NCBI RefSeq assembly: GCF_009765785.1
Contig: NZ_LMUT01000007.1
Span: 1-64,000 of the forward strand
Direction of reading: 5' to 3'
Origin: Granulicella sp. L46
GTDB lineage: Bacteria; Acidobacteriota; Terriglobia; Terriglobales; Acidobacteriaceae
DNA: 64,000 bases
Shown here: in pieces, positions 26,104 through 35,600 of the stretch
How the letters are laid out: each line of letters opens with the position of its first letter
Position numbering within the stretch: position 1 is the stretch's first letter
The notes under the pieces: model-generated
Database searches by the model: none
What the model was told of the DNA's origin: nothing
The model's input: the letters and a program-made list of their open reading frames with translations, nothing else
Translations under genes and position numbers: made by a program

Positions 26104-26553
26104 TTACGGATGTTGGAGCAGATATTCGCTCTTCATCGACTCGCCGCGTACGAATGCAAGTTTGCCCGGGATGCACGAAAGTGCGGTGAACTGGCAAATT
26201 CCCCAAATAGTTTTCATAGCTTCATCAAGCGGGAGTTGGCGCCCGTCCAACGTTTTATCTTCAGAAATTACCCATGCGTATTGGCCTGCACCATTTCGTT
26301 TGAGGAGCGCCACAAGCTCGTCCGATGTATGGGCTACGCTGGCCGGAACTTGCGTTGCATAGCGTTCGTCGAGCCAATTTAAGTGCGCTAGCTTGCCGGT
26401 CAATTCATGCCTCTTGGCGGGCGTTTTCATCAAGACAAGTGCACGTTCCCGCCGCGCTTTCTCGATGAAAGACTGCACGAACATTTCTTCATGTACTGCG
26501 CCTGGTAGAAGGTCGGTCTGCGGCTTTGAATGATTTGCCAAGGAGTGCCTCAC
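26104..26553 (-). CDS. Unknown protein between deoC and ALDH16-like gene
   Basis: 149-residue cytoplasmic protein with no recognised family. Notable segments are ERALVLMKTPAKRHELTGKLAHL, QYAWVISEDKTLDGRQLPLDEA and FTALSCIPGKLAFVRGE, which suggest an alpha/beta fold. The GTG start overlaps the deoC stop by 4 bases (GTGA), and the dehydrogenase starts 23 bases after its stop, so it is an integral member of the three-gene unit. An internal ATG at codon 24 is a possible alternative start. Confidence 0.72.
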   Translation of the reverse strand: MRHSLANHSKPQTDLLPGAVHEEMFVQSFIEKARRERALVLMKTPAKRHELTGKLAHLNWLDERYATQVPASVAHTSDELVALLKRNGAGQYAWVISEDKTLDGRQLPLDEAMKTIWGICQFTALSCIPGKLAFVRGESMKSEYLLQHP

Positions 26554-27578
26554 GCAATCGGGTGCCGATACGCAGCCGAATACCTTCCCGTAACAAAGTG
26601 CTCCAACTGCCGTTCAATATCTCCCAGCATCGAACTCGCGCCATACCGGAACAGCGTCGGCTCCAGCCACGACCGCCCCAGCTCATCCTTCATGGTCGCC
26701 ATCCAATCCAGCGCCTGCTTGGCCGTCTTAATCCCGCCCGCCGGCTTGAACCCGACCGCCATGCCTGTCCGCTCGCCATACTCCCGCAGCGCGCGAATCA
26801 TGACAAGCGAAACGGGCAGCGTAGCGTTCACGGCCTCTTTGCCGGTCGATGTCTTGATAAAGTCCGTCCCCGCCATCATGGCCACCCAACTCGCGCGCGC
26901 AACGTTGCGCAGCGTCAGCAAATCGCCCGTGCCGAGAATGGCCTTCATGTGCGCCGGTCCGCACGCATCCTTGAACGCGGCAACCTCGTCGTACAGCGCA
27001 TTCCACTCGCCGTTGAACACATGCGCGCGCGTGATGACGATATCGATTTCGCTGGCCCCAGCCTCCACGCTCCGCCGAATCTCCGCGACCCGCGTCTCCA
27101 GCGGCGACAGCCCGGCAGGGAAGCCCGTCGACACCGCGGCCACGGGTATCCCCGAGCCCTCCAGCGCCTTCACGGCTGTCTCGACAAACGCGTGATACAC
27201 GCACACCGCGCCGACGGTCAGCCCCAGCTCCTCAATCCCCAGTGCCTTCACAATCTTGTCTTCCACCGGCCGCCGCGCCTTCGCGCACAACCTCCGCACG
27301 CGGTCCGCGGAATCATCTCCTGACAAAGTCGTCAGGTCCATGCAAGCGATCGCGCGCAGCAGCCACGCTGCCTGCCACTCCTTCTTCACACTGCGCCGCG
27401 CAGGTATCGTAGCCGCGCGCCGCTCGACCGCGCTGGTATTCACACGGATCTCTTCCACCCAATCGAGATTGAGCGGCATTCGCCGGTTCGCCGACATCTC
27501 GCGCCCATACAACATCACCGGCGCGGCCGCCTCCGCGTGCCTATGTAGCTCCGTCACCTTCGCCTCTTTGGTCGCCAT
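26550..27578 (-). CDS. deoC: Deoxyribose-phosphate aldolase
   Basis: 342-residue DeoC, which splits 2-deoxyribose-5-phosphate to glyceraldehyde-3-phosphate and acetaldehyde. The Schiff-base lysine is K242 in GTDFIKTSTGKE, and the second active-site lysine is in VGFKPAGGIKT. DLTTLSGDDS near residue 95 contains the substrate-site acidic residue. It is longer than E. coli DeoC (259) because of an N-terminal extension of about 80 residues, as in the long-form DeoC found with ALDH genes. The ATG at 27578 is preferred to a start 63 bases upstream. Confidence 0.94.
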   Translation of the reverse strand: MATKEAKVTELHRHAEAAAPVMLYGREMSANRRMPLNLDWVEEIRVNTSAVERRAATIPARRSVKKEWQAAWLLRAIACMDLTTLSGDDSADRVRRLCAKARRPVEDKIVKALGIEELGLTVGAVCVYHAFVETAVKALEGSGIPVAAVSTGFPAGLSPLETRVAEIRRSVEAGASEIDIVITRAHVFNGEWNALYDEVAAFKDACGPAHMKAILGTGDLLTLRNVARASWVAMMAGTDFIKTSTGKEAVNATLPVSLVMIRALREYGERTGMAVGFKPAGGIKTAKQALDWMATMKDELGRSWLEPTLFRYGASSMLGDIERQLEHFVTGRYSAAYRHPIA

Positions 27579-27717
27579 AAAACTCTCCCGCGCCGCCTCA
27601 CGCCCGCAGCGCAAACCCAAACAATCCGGCCCGCCATCCACTGGCAGGCCGCTAAGGGTGATAACGATTAAGTGTATACCGCAAGGCTTACGGTCGCGCT
27701 CCGTGCCTCACCCCGAG

Positions 27718-28425
27718 CTATGCGTTCAGAGGGCGATACAAACTGCGCAGGGCATTGTTGCAGATGCGATAGCAATGGCACGCGGCCTTCTCTAGCTCTG
27801 CAGGGGCGAGGATGGTGACCTTGCCGCGGCGATAGCTGATCATGCCGCGCTCCTGCAGCGAGCCGGCCACCAGGGTGACGGTGGTGCGGCGCGTGCCGAG
27901 CATGTCGGCCATGAACTCCTGGGTGAGGGTCATGGTGTCCTGCTGGGAGCGATCGCGACACATCATCAGCCACCGAGCCAGACGTTGTTCGGCCTCGTGC
28001 AGCCGGTTGCAGGCTGCAACCTGCTCGAGCGCGACATTCTGCTGTTGCACGAACTCGAGGATGCGGCCGCGCAGCTCTTCCGATGTGATGAAGATTGCGC
28101 GCAGGTCGTCCAGCCGAATCCTTAGCGCCGTAGCCTGCACCAGGATGCAGGCCTGGGACGGCGTAGGGGTCGGTCCCAGCAGGTGCATGGCGCCGACCAC
28201 GCCCTCGTGGCCAGTCAGGCCCACCTCGGCGCTACCTCCTTCCGCCATCGCAACCTCGAGCGAGGCTACCCCCGTGCACAGGAAATAGACGTAAGCCGGC
28301 GCCTCGCCCTGTTCATAGAGCTGGGTTCGGTTAGGAAGATCAATAGCGCGGCAGGGCGCTAGGATTCCTTCGCGAAGCTCAGGCGATAACGCGTCAAGCA
28401 GCAGGTTTCCAGTCGTAGCAGGCAC
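27718..28425 (-). CDS. Crp/Fnr family transcriptional regulator
   Basis: 235-residue regulator with a cyclic-nucleotide-type sensor domain (about 15-135; LYEQGEAPAYVYFLCTGVASL) and a C-terminal helix-turn-helix (about 150-225; FMADMLGTRRTTVTLVAGSLQ). It lacks the N-terminal cysteine set of Fnr, so it does not appear to carry an iron-sulfur cluster. The phosphate-binding RxS loop of true Crp is not obvious either. It is separated by 139 bases from deoC downstream and stands alone. Confidence 0.92.
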   Translation of the reverse strand: MPATTGNLLLDALSPELREGILAPCRAIDLPNRTQLYEQGEAPAYVYFLCTGVASLEVAMAEGGSAEVGLTGHEGVVGAMHLLGPTPTPSQACILVQATALRIRLDDLRAIFITSEELRGRILEFVQQQNVALEQVAACNRLHEAEQRLARWLMMCRDRSQQDTMTLTQEFMADMLGTRRTTVTLVAGSLQERGMISYRRGKVTILAPAELEKAACHCYRICNNALRSLYRPLNA

Positions 28426-28720
28426 GTTCGGTCCTTCTTATCTCTTGAGAACGAGTCCTTCCATTGCCTGCAGGTGCAGTCGGCAAAATCGGTAAAGGTC
28501 TCATTTGCCGGACTATAACGGTCGCGGGAGGCGTACATTGTGCGGTGGGAGCGTTTTGGCCTTGCCGCGGGGAGCGCAGTATGATGAAAGGCTCGTTCGA
28601 GTTGTGGCCCGAAGCGATATCGGAGGCGTCTTTCCTCCAGATACCGGATTACTTGGCCGATATCCTACACCCACATTTATGCATTTGTAAGCCCTATATC
28701 TTACAGTCGGACCCAACTTT

Positions 28721-30190
28721 ATGACGACACCTGTAGCACCACTCAATCACGCCGATCGCCAGGCCCTCGGCCACAGCGCACGCAAGCAGCTTGCCCGCAG
28801 CGAGCACGGCAACTTTCAGGCTTCCACCTGCACACAGGATCCCCTCGCGGTCCTGCGGGCCGCCATGACCGGGCGCGTGCCCAGCCTCATCCCGATCAAG
28901 TACGAGCGCATGGCCGCCAGCCCCTTCGGCTTCTTTCGAGGAGCGGTGCCGATCATGGCGGCCGATCTCGCCTGCCATCCCAACACCGGCATCACCACGC
29001 AGCTTTGCGGCGACGCCCACGTCCTCAATCTCGGTGCCTTTGCGGCGCTCGACGGGCGGCTGGTCTTCGACATCAACGACTTTGACGAGACCATTCGCGG
29101 ACCGTTCGAGTATGACGTCAAGCGTCTCGCCACCAGCCTGCTCCTCGCGGGCAGGGCAGCCGGCGTCAAGCGAGCGGCGCGGCGCGATGCGGTGCTTCAT
29201 TTTGCCCAGCAGTATCGCACCATGATGCAGACGTTTGCCGCCATGCCTGTATTGGAGCTTGCGCGTTACCAGATTCATCGCCTCGGCGCGACCGAACCCA
29301 TGCCCGCTATTCTGTCGCAGGCCGCTCACTCGACGCCACAAAAGCTGCTCAAGTCGATCACCCAGCCAGCCCCTGCGGCGGCCCGATCGGCGGCCAGCCC
29401 GACTTTGAACTCAACTGGCAACTCGGCAATCCCGCGCATCTTCCACTCCAATCCTCCGCAGCTCGAGCGTGTCAGCGCGAAGGAAGCTGCCCTCGTCCTG
29501 GCGGCGCTGGGGCCCTACAGTCGCACGCTTCAGCCTGAGCGCGTCCACTTCCTGAATCAGTACGTCGCGCAGGACGTCGCCTTCAAGGTGGTTGGAACTG
29601 GCTCCGTCGGCCTGCGCGACTACGTCATCTACTTCGAGGGCCTCAGCCGTCCGCACGGCGTCGACCCGCTCTTTCTCCAGTTCAAGGAAGAGCCTGCGTC
29701 GGCCTACGCGCCCTATCTGCCGGAAGGCTCCGGCCACACCCACGAAGGCCACCGCGTGGTCGATGGACAGCGCGCCATGCAGCTCACCTCCGACCCGTTC
29801 CTCGGCTACACCACCATTGAGGGGCGCGACTACCTGGTGCGCCAGCTGAACGATCACAAGGCGTCGCTCGACCTCGAAATTCTGAACCCGACTTCGCTGC
29901 TCGGGTTCGCCGACATCTGTGGCGAGATGCTGGCCCGCGGACACGCGCGCGCCGGCGACCCGGTCACGATCGCCGCCTACCTCGGCACCTCCAACCGCTT
30001 CGATCGCGCCATCCTCAGCTTCGCGCGTGCCTACTCGGACAAGACCGAGCGCGACTGGGAAGCGCTGATCAAGTCGAAGGACCTGCGGGACGCAAAGAAG
30101 GCCCTCGACAGCGACACCCCGAAGGTTCCCAAGAAGAAAACGAACCAGCCACCCCAGAAAACCGCGAAGCAGCTACCGCAGAAAAAGTAG
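28721..30190 (+). CDS. DUF2252 family protein
   Basis: 489-residue member of DUF2252, an uncharacterised family with remote resemblance to aminoglycoside-phosphotransferase-like kinases. Landmarks are PIKYERMAASPFGFFRGA near residue 65, LCGDAHVLNLGAF (a D-x-H-x-x-N catalytic-loop-like motif) near 95-107 and FDINDFDE near 118, which resembles a metal-binding DFD. KVVGTGSVGLRDYVIYFEG and GRDYLVRQLNDHKAS follow later. The C-terminal 30 residues are a Lys/Pro-rich tail. No partner gene is adjacent. The enzymatic activity is unknown. Confidence 0.9.
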   Translation: MTTPVAPLNHADRQALGHSARKQLARSEHGNFQASTCTQDPLAVLRAAMTGRVPSLIPIKYERMAASPFGFFRGAVPIMAADLACHPNTGITTQLCGDAHVLNLGAFAALDGRLVFDINDFDETIRGPFEYDVKRLATSLLLAGRAAGVKRAARRDAVLHFAQQYRTMMQTFAAMPVLELARYQIHRLGATEPMPAILSQAAHSTPQKLLKSITQPAPAAARSAASPTLNSTGNSAIPRIFHSNPPQLERVSAKEAALVLAALGPYSRTLQPERVHFLNQYVAQDVAFKVVGTGSVGLRDYVIYFEGLSRPHGVDPLFLQFKEEPASAYAPYLPEGSGHTHEGHRVVDGQRAMQLTSDPFLGYTTIEGRDYLVRQLNDHKASLDLEILNPTSLLGFADICGEMLARGHARAGDPVTIAAYLGTSNRFDRAILSFARAYSDKTERDWEALIKSKDLRDAKKALDSDTPKVPKKKTNQPPQKTAKQLPQKK

Positions 30191-30194
30191 CGGT

Positions 30195-30229
30195 AGCCCG
30201 CTCTATCGCGGGCAGGTCGAGCGCGGGCT
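30195..30229. repeat. GC-rich palindrome after the DUF2252 gene
   Basis: GCCCGC (30196-30201), a TCTATC loop and GCGGGC (30208-30213) form a hairpin 5 bases after the stop codon. A second GCGGGCT (30223-30229) can pair with AGCCCGC (30195-30201) instead. There is no T-run, so this is either a rho-independent terminator of weak type or a dispersed palindromic unit. It could also stabilise the 3' end of the message. Confidence 0.45.
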
Positions 30230-30335
30230 TCGTAACCAGCGCTTAACGAGCGACGCATCAACTCCGTCAATAAGCGAATCGGCTGTTGCACTAAGCTGGA
30301 AACAAGCACATCATTCGACGACGGGGGATCCGGAC

Positions 30336-31304
30336 ATGAAGAGCATTTGGATCGCAAGACTTGCCAGCTTCCTGGTCGCCGCGTGCGGTGTCCTGTCCTT
30401 CACTTCCTCCGTCGATGCAGGCAAGGACAACCTCCCACGATTGCCGGCAGCAGCGTTGTTGGTCGGAAATTTAAGGGACGACCTGGCGGTAACTGTCGGC
30501 GACAGGACAACACAGATACAAGGTGGCGGCGGTTGGGTGGTGATTCCAAGCATCTCGGTGAATGGGCGCGTCGTGGCTTCCGCTCGCATGATCCCAGTGA
30601 ATACCCTGGCAGACAAGCCGACGTATATCGTTGGAACCTACGATATTGCCGGCAATCAATGGAAGGATTACAACGAACTCCAAATCAAGGGGGGCTCGGT
30701 TGCAATTTCTCCGGATGGCACCAAGCTGGCGTGCAGCAACATGGCTTCTGAGCCTTCTCTACTTCACGTACTCGACTTGAAGACTGGAAAGATAACGGTA
30801 GGCCCAGAAGCGACGGAGGGTGCTCGCTTCCTCACCTGGTCTCCTGACAACCGGCGCATTGCTTTCGACAAGGAGTTTCAACGAGGAGCGGATGGGGCTT
30901 CAGTTTTGCTGTCTCCGGAGATCTACGTTTTTAATGTCGAAGACGGAACCGTCTCAAAGATTGCAGAGGGCACCGAACCTTCCTGGTCGCCTTCGGGAGA
31001 GTGGATTGCGTTCAGTGATTTCTCCGCATTTCGAAGTGGAAAGTATGCCGACACGCCCAGCCGCCTGAGCCTGGTTCATCCCGACGGGACGGGTTCCAAA
31101 GTCGTCACGTTTCTCAAATGGAACGAGGATTTGTTCCTGCCAGCCATCTGGTCTCCCGATTCCAAAGACCTCCTCATCGAACGGCCGCAGGAAGACGAGG
31201 TGAATCCACGGGTAAACATCTACGAGTTGGATCTCGCCACGCTCAACCTCACAGCGAAGTTCAGGAAAACTCCAGAAGTCTACGGATGGGCGACGACCAA
31301 ATAA
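30336..31304 (+). CDS. Secreted WD40-like/TolB-type beta-propeller protein
   Basis: 322-residue protein with a signal peptide (LASFLVAACGVLSFTSS). Repeated PD40/TolB-type blades are visible: VAISPDGTKLACSN, LTWSPDNRRIAFDK, PSWSPSGEWIAFSD and AIWSPDSKDLLIER. Such propellers usually act as binding platforms in the periplasm. This one lacks the N-terminal TolB domain and no pal or tol gene is nearby, so it is not TolB itself. It appears monocistronic. Confidence 0.8.
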   Translation: MKSIWIARLASFLVAACGVLSFTSSVDAGKDNLPRLPAAALLVGNLRDDLAVTVGDRTTQIQGGGGWVVIPSISVNGRVVASARMIPVNTLADKPTYIVGTYDIAGNQWKDYNELQIKGGSVAISPDGTKLACSNMASEPSLLHVLDLKTGKITVGPEATEGARFLTWSPDNRRIAFDKEFQRGADGASVLLSPEIYVFNVEDGTVSKIAEGTEPSWSPSGEWIAFSDFSAFRSGKYADTPSRLSLVHPDGTGSKVVTFLKWNEDLFLPAIWSPDSKDLLIERPQEDEVNPRVNIYELDLATLNLTAKFRKTPEVYGWATTK

Positions 31305-31345
31305 TGCGGCGTTGAACTGAAGCGCGTTTCAAATATCCAAGCACG

Positions 31346-32398
31346 CTACGGTTGGTTGGGATTCGCTGGCCGATCCTCAACGGGGACGTTGACGGGGCCT
31401 GCCTGCGTCGAGGGGTGCGTGATTGGGACGGTAATTTGGGAAGGGCGGATCAGCTTGGTGGACCTATCGATAGTGACCAGCGCCTCATGAACATTGTTGT
31501 TTATTGGGGCGGGCATCGGAAACTGAAGGATGTAACGCTGACGAAGGAAGTCGATGAACTGCGCGAGCGTGTGGGAGACGCGTTCGGGCGTGGTGGTCAT
31601 GTTGAGGCCGCCGGACCGCTGGGAGAGGTCGTTGAAGGAGCCGCCCCAAGGAAAGAGCTGCGCGTCAGGAACGTTGATGCCGAAGGTCGTCACCGAGTAC
31701 AAGGCGGCATCCGAAATTAAATCCGTCCATACGAGAAGGCCTTTGTCGTCCATCCCGTCGCTGAGGATGAGCACGACGCGGCGACCGGGCATTGGATAGC
31801 TGCGCTCGATGATCAAGTCGAGGTAGTCGCGAAGACCCGATTGATCCTGACATGCGACGTCACCTTTCTTGCCATCGGATTGCGCGGATCCAATGACGGA
31901 GTTGAGGGCGGTCTCGAGAAGCGCTGCGTTCGGGGGCTGATCGTATGCAGTTCGAAAGAGCGCACAGTTCATCGCGTACAACGAAACCCGGTCTTGAGGC
32001 CGAAACGAACTGGTGATCCACGCCGGGAAGCCGTTTTGAAACGCGGTGAGCAAAGGAGATTGTTTCCCTTGCGTATCAATGAGAATGGCGAGAAGGATGG
32101 GGTCGTCGCCTTCCAGGCGAATGCCGCTGGGGTGGAAGGGTGAACCTCCGTCGAGCCGGATGTTGATGTTCTTTGGGTTCAGGGATCGAACGGGGTGATC
32201 GTTTCGACCAAGAACGAGGGTTGGAAGCTCAATCAGGTCAGTGTAGACGTGGAGGGTGTAAGCGGGGGGCGCGTCGGGCGGCGATTGTGCGCGAGCTTTG
32301 CAGGTAATAATCGTCAGAAAAGCAAGGAACAAGAGGCAAGATGGACGGTGTACGCCCGCAGAGGATGCTCGAGGCGGAGTGGATCGGCGCAGACCCAT
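31346..32398 (-). CDS. VWFA-related domain protein, acidobacterial type
   Basis: 350-residue exported protein with an N-terminal signal (LLFLAFLTIITCKARA) and a von Willebrand A-like domain. DPILLAILIDTQGK gives a degenerate metal site (D-x-Q-x-K instead of D-x-S-x-S), and RRVVLILSDGMDD is the central strand and acidic motif. It resembles the TIGR03436 family, expanded in Acidobacteria and of unknown role. Metal-dependent adhesion is doubtful given the altered site. The C-terminus ends in a proline-rich tail. Confidence 0.83.
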   Translation of the reverse strand: MGLRRSTPPRASSAGVHRPSCLLFLAFLTIITCKARAQSPPDAPPAYTLHVYTDLIELPTLVLGRNDHPVRSLNPKNINIRLDGGSPFHPSGIRLEGDDPILLAILIDTQGKQSPLLTAFQNGFPAWITSSFRPQDRVSLYAMNCALFRTAYDQPPNAALLETALNSVIGSAQSDGKKGDVACQDQSGLRDYLDLIIERSYPMPGRRVVLILSDGMDDKGLLVWTDLISDAALYSVTTFGINVPDAQLFPWGGSFNDLSQRSGGLNMTTTPERVSHTLAQFIDFLRQRYILQFPMPAPINNNVHEALVTIDRSTKLIRPSQITVPITHPSTQAGPVNVPVEDRPANPNQP

Positions 32399-32610
32399 GG
32401 GGGCAAGTATGACAGAAGTTGAGCCCGGAGAGCGAGAGCAGTCCGCAAAGTCCTGGAAGCTTTACGCGTAGCTGAAACAGGAAAGATAGCGCTCTCGTGT
32501 CCTTCCCGCGGACTCCCGGAAAACGGTGTTTGCGGAAACTCCGTTCAACCGACCACCACCGGGTTTCCGCCGCTTCTATTGTCACCCGCTCAGTTTGTTA
32601 CCCTTCCTGC

Positions 32611-35600
32611 ATGCGTGTTCGTGTCTTTTCTTTCGTCCTCGGCCTGGCTGTCAGTTCCTCGATTCTTCTTCCCACGACCCTCACTGCGCAGTCCTTCACG
32701 CCCAAGCGCGAGTTGAAGAATCTCTCGCCCTCTGCGCTCACCACGCTGCACACTCTCGAGACCCTCACCGAGCTTCCTGCCGGCGAGTGGCGCCTCCACG
32801 TAGGCGACGTTCCGCACGGCGAATCGCCCGCACTCGACGACTCTTCCTGGCAACTCGTAGCGCCGCACTCGACCGCCCCCAAGGACGCCGTCTGGTACCG
32901 CCGCACCATCGAAGTCCCTAAGACCCTCAACGGCTACGACATCACCGGCTCCCGCATCTGGTTCCAGTTTCAGGCCGACGCCAACGGCCCCATGCCCGAG
33001 ATCATCTACTTCAACGGCCGGCGCGTCGCCCTCGGTGATGACCTCGAGCCCATCGTGCTCTTCGCCCCCGCCAAGCCCGGCGACAAGATCCTCGTAGCCG
33101 TCAAGCTCCTCCACACTGTCGACGTCAAAACCTTTGAGGGCATCAGCCTCCGCGTCGATCCCAACCCCGACGACCCCATCTCCAGCGCCCGCCCCAACCC
33201 CCAGGACATCCGCATCCAGTGCATCGCCGCCGCGAACATCCTTCCCGCGCTGCCCAAGCCACGCACCGACCTCCTCCCCACCGTCGAAGCCGCCATCGCT
33301 GCGATCGACCTCAAGGCGCTCGCCTCCGCCAACCAAGCAGCTTTCGACGCCTCCCTGCGCAAATCCCAGCAACTTCTTGCGCCGCTCCACCCCATCCTCC
33401 AGCAGGCCACCATGGACCTCGACGGCAACGCGCACATCGACGCCGCCTGGCTCTGGCCCCGCACCGAAACCGTCGACGCTGTCCGCCGCACCTTCACCAC
33501 CGCCCTGCAACTGATGAACGAGTATCCCAACTACGTCTTCACCCAATCCGCCGCGCAGTATTACGCCTGGATGGCCGACAAGTATCCCGACCTCAACGAC
33601 CAGATCAAGCAGCGCATCAAGGAAGGCCGCTGGGAAGTCGTCGGCGGTATGTGGGTTGAGCCCGACCTCAATCTCCCCTCCGGCGAGTCGCAAGTCCGTC
33701 AACTCCTCGTCGGCCAGCGCTTCTTCAAAAAGGAGTACGGCGTCACCGCCCGCATCGGCTGGAACCCCGACAGCTTCGGTTACAACTGGCAGCTTCCGCA
33801 GATCTACAAGCGCTCCGGCCTCGACTACTTCGTCACCCAGAAGATGCATTGGAACGACACGAACCAGCTCCCCTTCCGCCTCTTCTGGTGGGAGTCGCCC
33901 GACGGCTCCAAAGTTCTCACCTACTTCCCAACCGACTACGTCCACATGGACCTCAACCCCACCCGCATCGCGGCTGACTACGCCGAGTCCGTCGCCCGCA
34001 ACCCCGGCACCATCGAGCACCTCGACCTCTACGGCATAGGCGATCACGGCGGCGGCCCCACCCGCGACATGCTCGACCAAGGCGACCACTGGATCGCCGA
34101 AGGCGCCAAGCCCGACACCGCCGTTCCCGCCATGCGCTACAGCACGGTGCAGCATTATTTCGACGACGTGCAGACGCACCTCAACCCCAACTCGCCCACC
34201 TGGGACTACGACTCCATCGCCAAGGGCTACACCGCGCCCCCGGCTGGTCCGAATGGAGAAGTCGGCATCCCCACATGGAAAGACGAGCTCTACTTCGAGT
34301 ACCACCGCGGCGTCTACACCACGCAAGCCAACCACAAGCGCAACATTCGCACCAGCGAAACCGCCACGCTCGACGCCGAGAAGCTGGCCTCCTTCGCCTG
34401 GCTCGATGGCGACGCCTATCCCGACCATCTGCTCAACACCAACTGGCAGAAGATCACCTTTAACGAGTTCCACGATCTAGCCGCCGGCTCCGGCATCGCC
34501 GTCATCTACCGCGACGCTCAGGACGACTTCACCCAGGTCTTCGACGCCGACCACAACATCAACGAAGCCGCCCTCCACACCCTCAACTCAAGCGTCGACA
34601 CCAGCTCAAAAACCGGCGTCCCCGTCATCGTCTACAACACCATGGCCTGGCCGCGCAGCGAACTCGTCACGCTGCACGTCGAGCTCCCCGAAGCCTCCAA
34701 CGTCATCACGCTCACCGACGCCAAAGGCGACCTCGTCCCCGCGCAGGTCACCAATCACATCGCCGGAACCGATGACTTCGAAGTCCTCGCCAACGTCGCC
34801 AACATCCCCGCACTGGGCTACACCGTTCTGCATGCGGACAGCAGCAAACAATCTGCGAAGCCGAACACTGACTTGAGCCTGGAATCGGACGCCTCTTCCT
34901 TCACCCTTGCGAACGCGCGGATTAAGCTCGTCATCGGCAAAGAGAACGGCTGCATCACCAGCATCCTCTCCGACAAAGCTGAATACCTCGCCCCGCAAGC
35001 CTGTGGCAACCAACTCCAGACCTACGTCGACACCCCCAAGCAATACGACGCCTGGAACATCGATCCCGGAACGCTCGACCGTCCCATGACTCCCATCGAC
35101 CACGTCGACTCCATCGCCATCACCGACAACGGCCCCCTCCGCAAGACCATCCGCATCACCCGCACCTGGAGCAAGTCGCACTTCATCCAGGACATCTCGC
35201 TCGACGCCGGCAGCGACGTCGTTCGCGTGTCGACCACGGTCGAATGGCACGAGACCCACGTCCTCCTCAAGGCCGCCTTCCCCCTAGCCGCCTCCGGCCC
35301 CAAGGCCACCTACGAGATCCCCTTCGGCAACATCGAGCGCACCACGACGCGCAACAACTCGTGGGAGAAGGCGCAGTTTGAAGTCCCGGCCCTCCGCTGG
35401 GCCGACCTCGGCGACCAGCACCAGGGCTTCTCCCTCCTCAACGACTCGAAGTACGGTTACGACGCTGCAGGCAACGTCTTCCGCCTCACTCTACTCCGCT
35501 CGCCCACCTGGCCTGACGCCGACGCCGACCGCGGCACCCAGCACTTCGTCTATGAACTCTACCCGCACGCCGGCTCCTGGAAAGACGCGCTCACCGTCCG

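Noticed and set aside
32590-34473. 627-codon open frame on the minus strand inside the alpha-mannosidase gene
   Set aside because: It mirrors the strong third-position GC bias of the sense gene, is rich in Gly/Val/Asp/Glu and shows no domain. The GH38 motifs on the plus strand are unambiguous.
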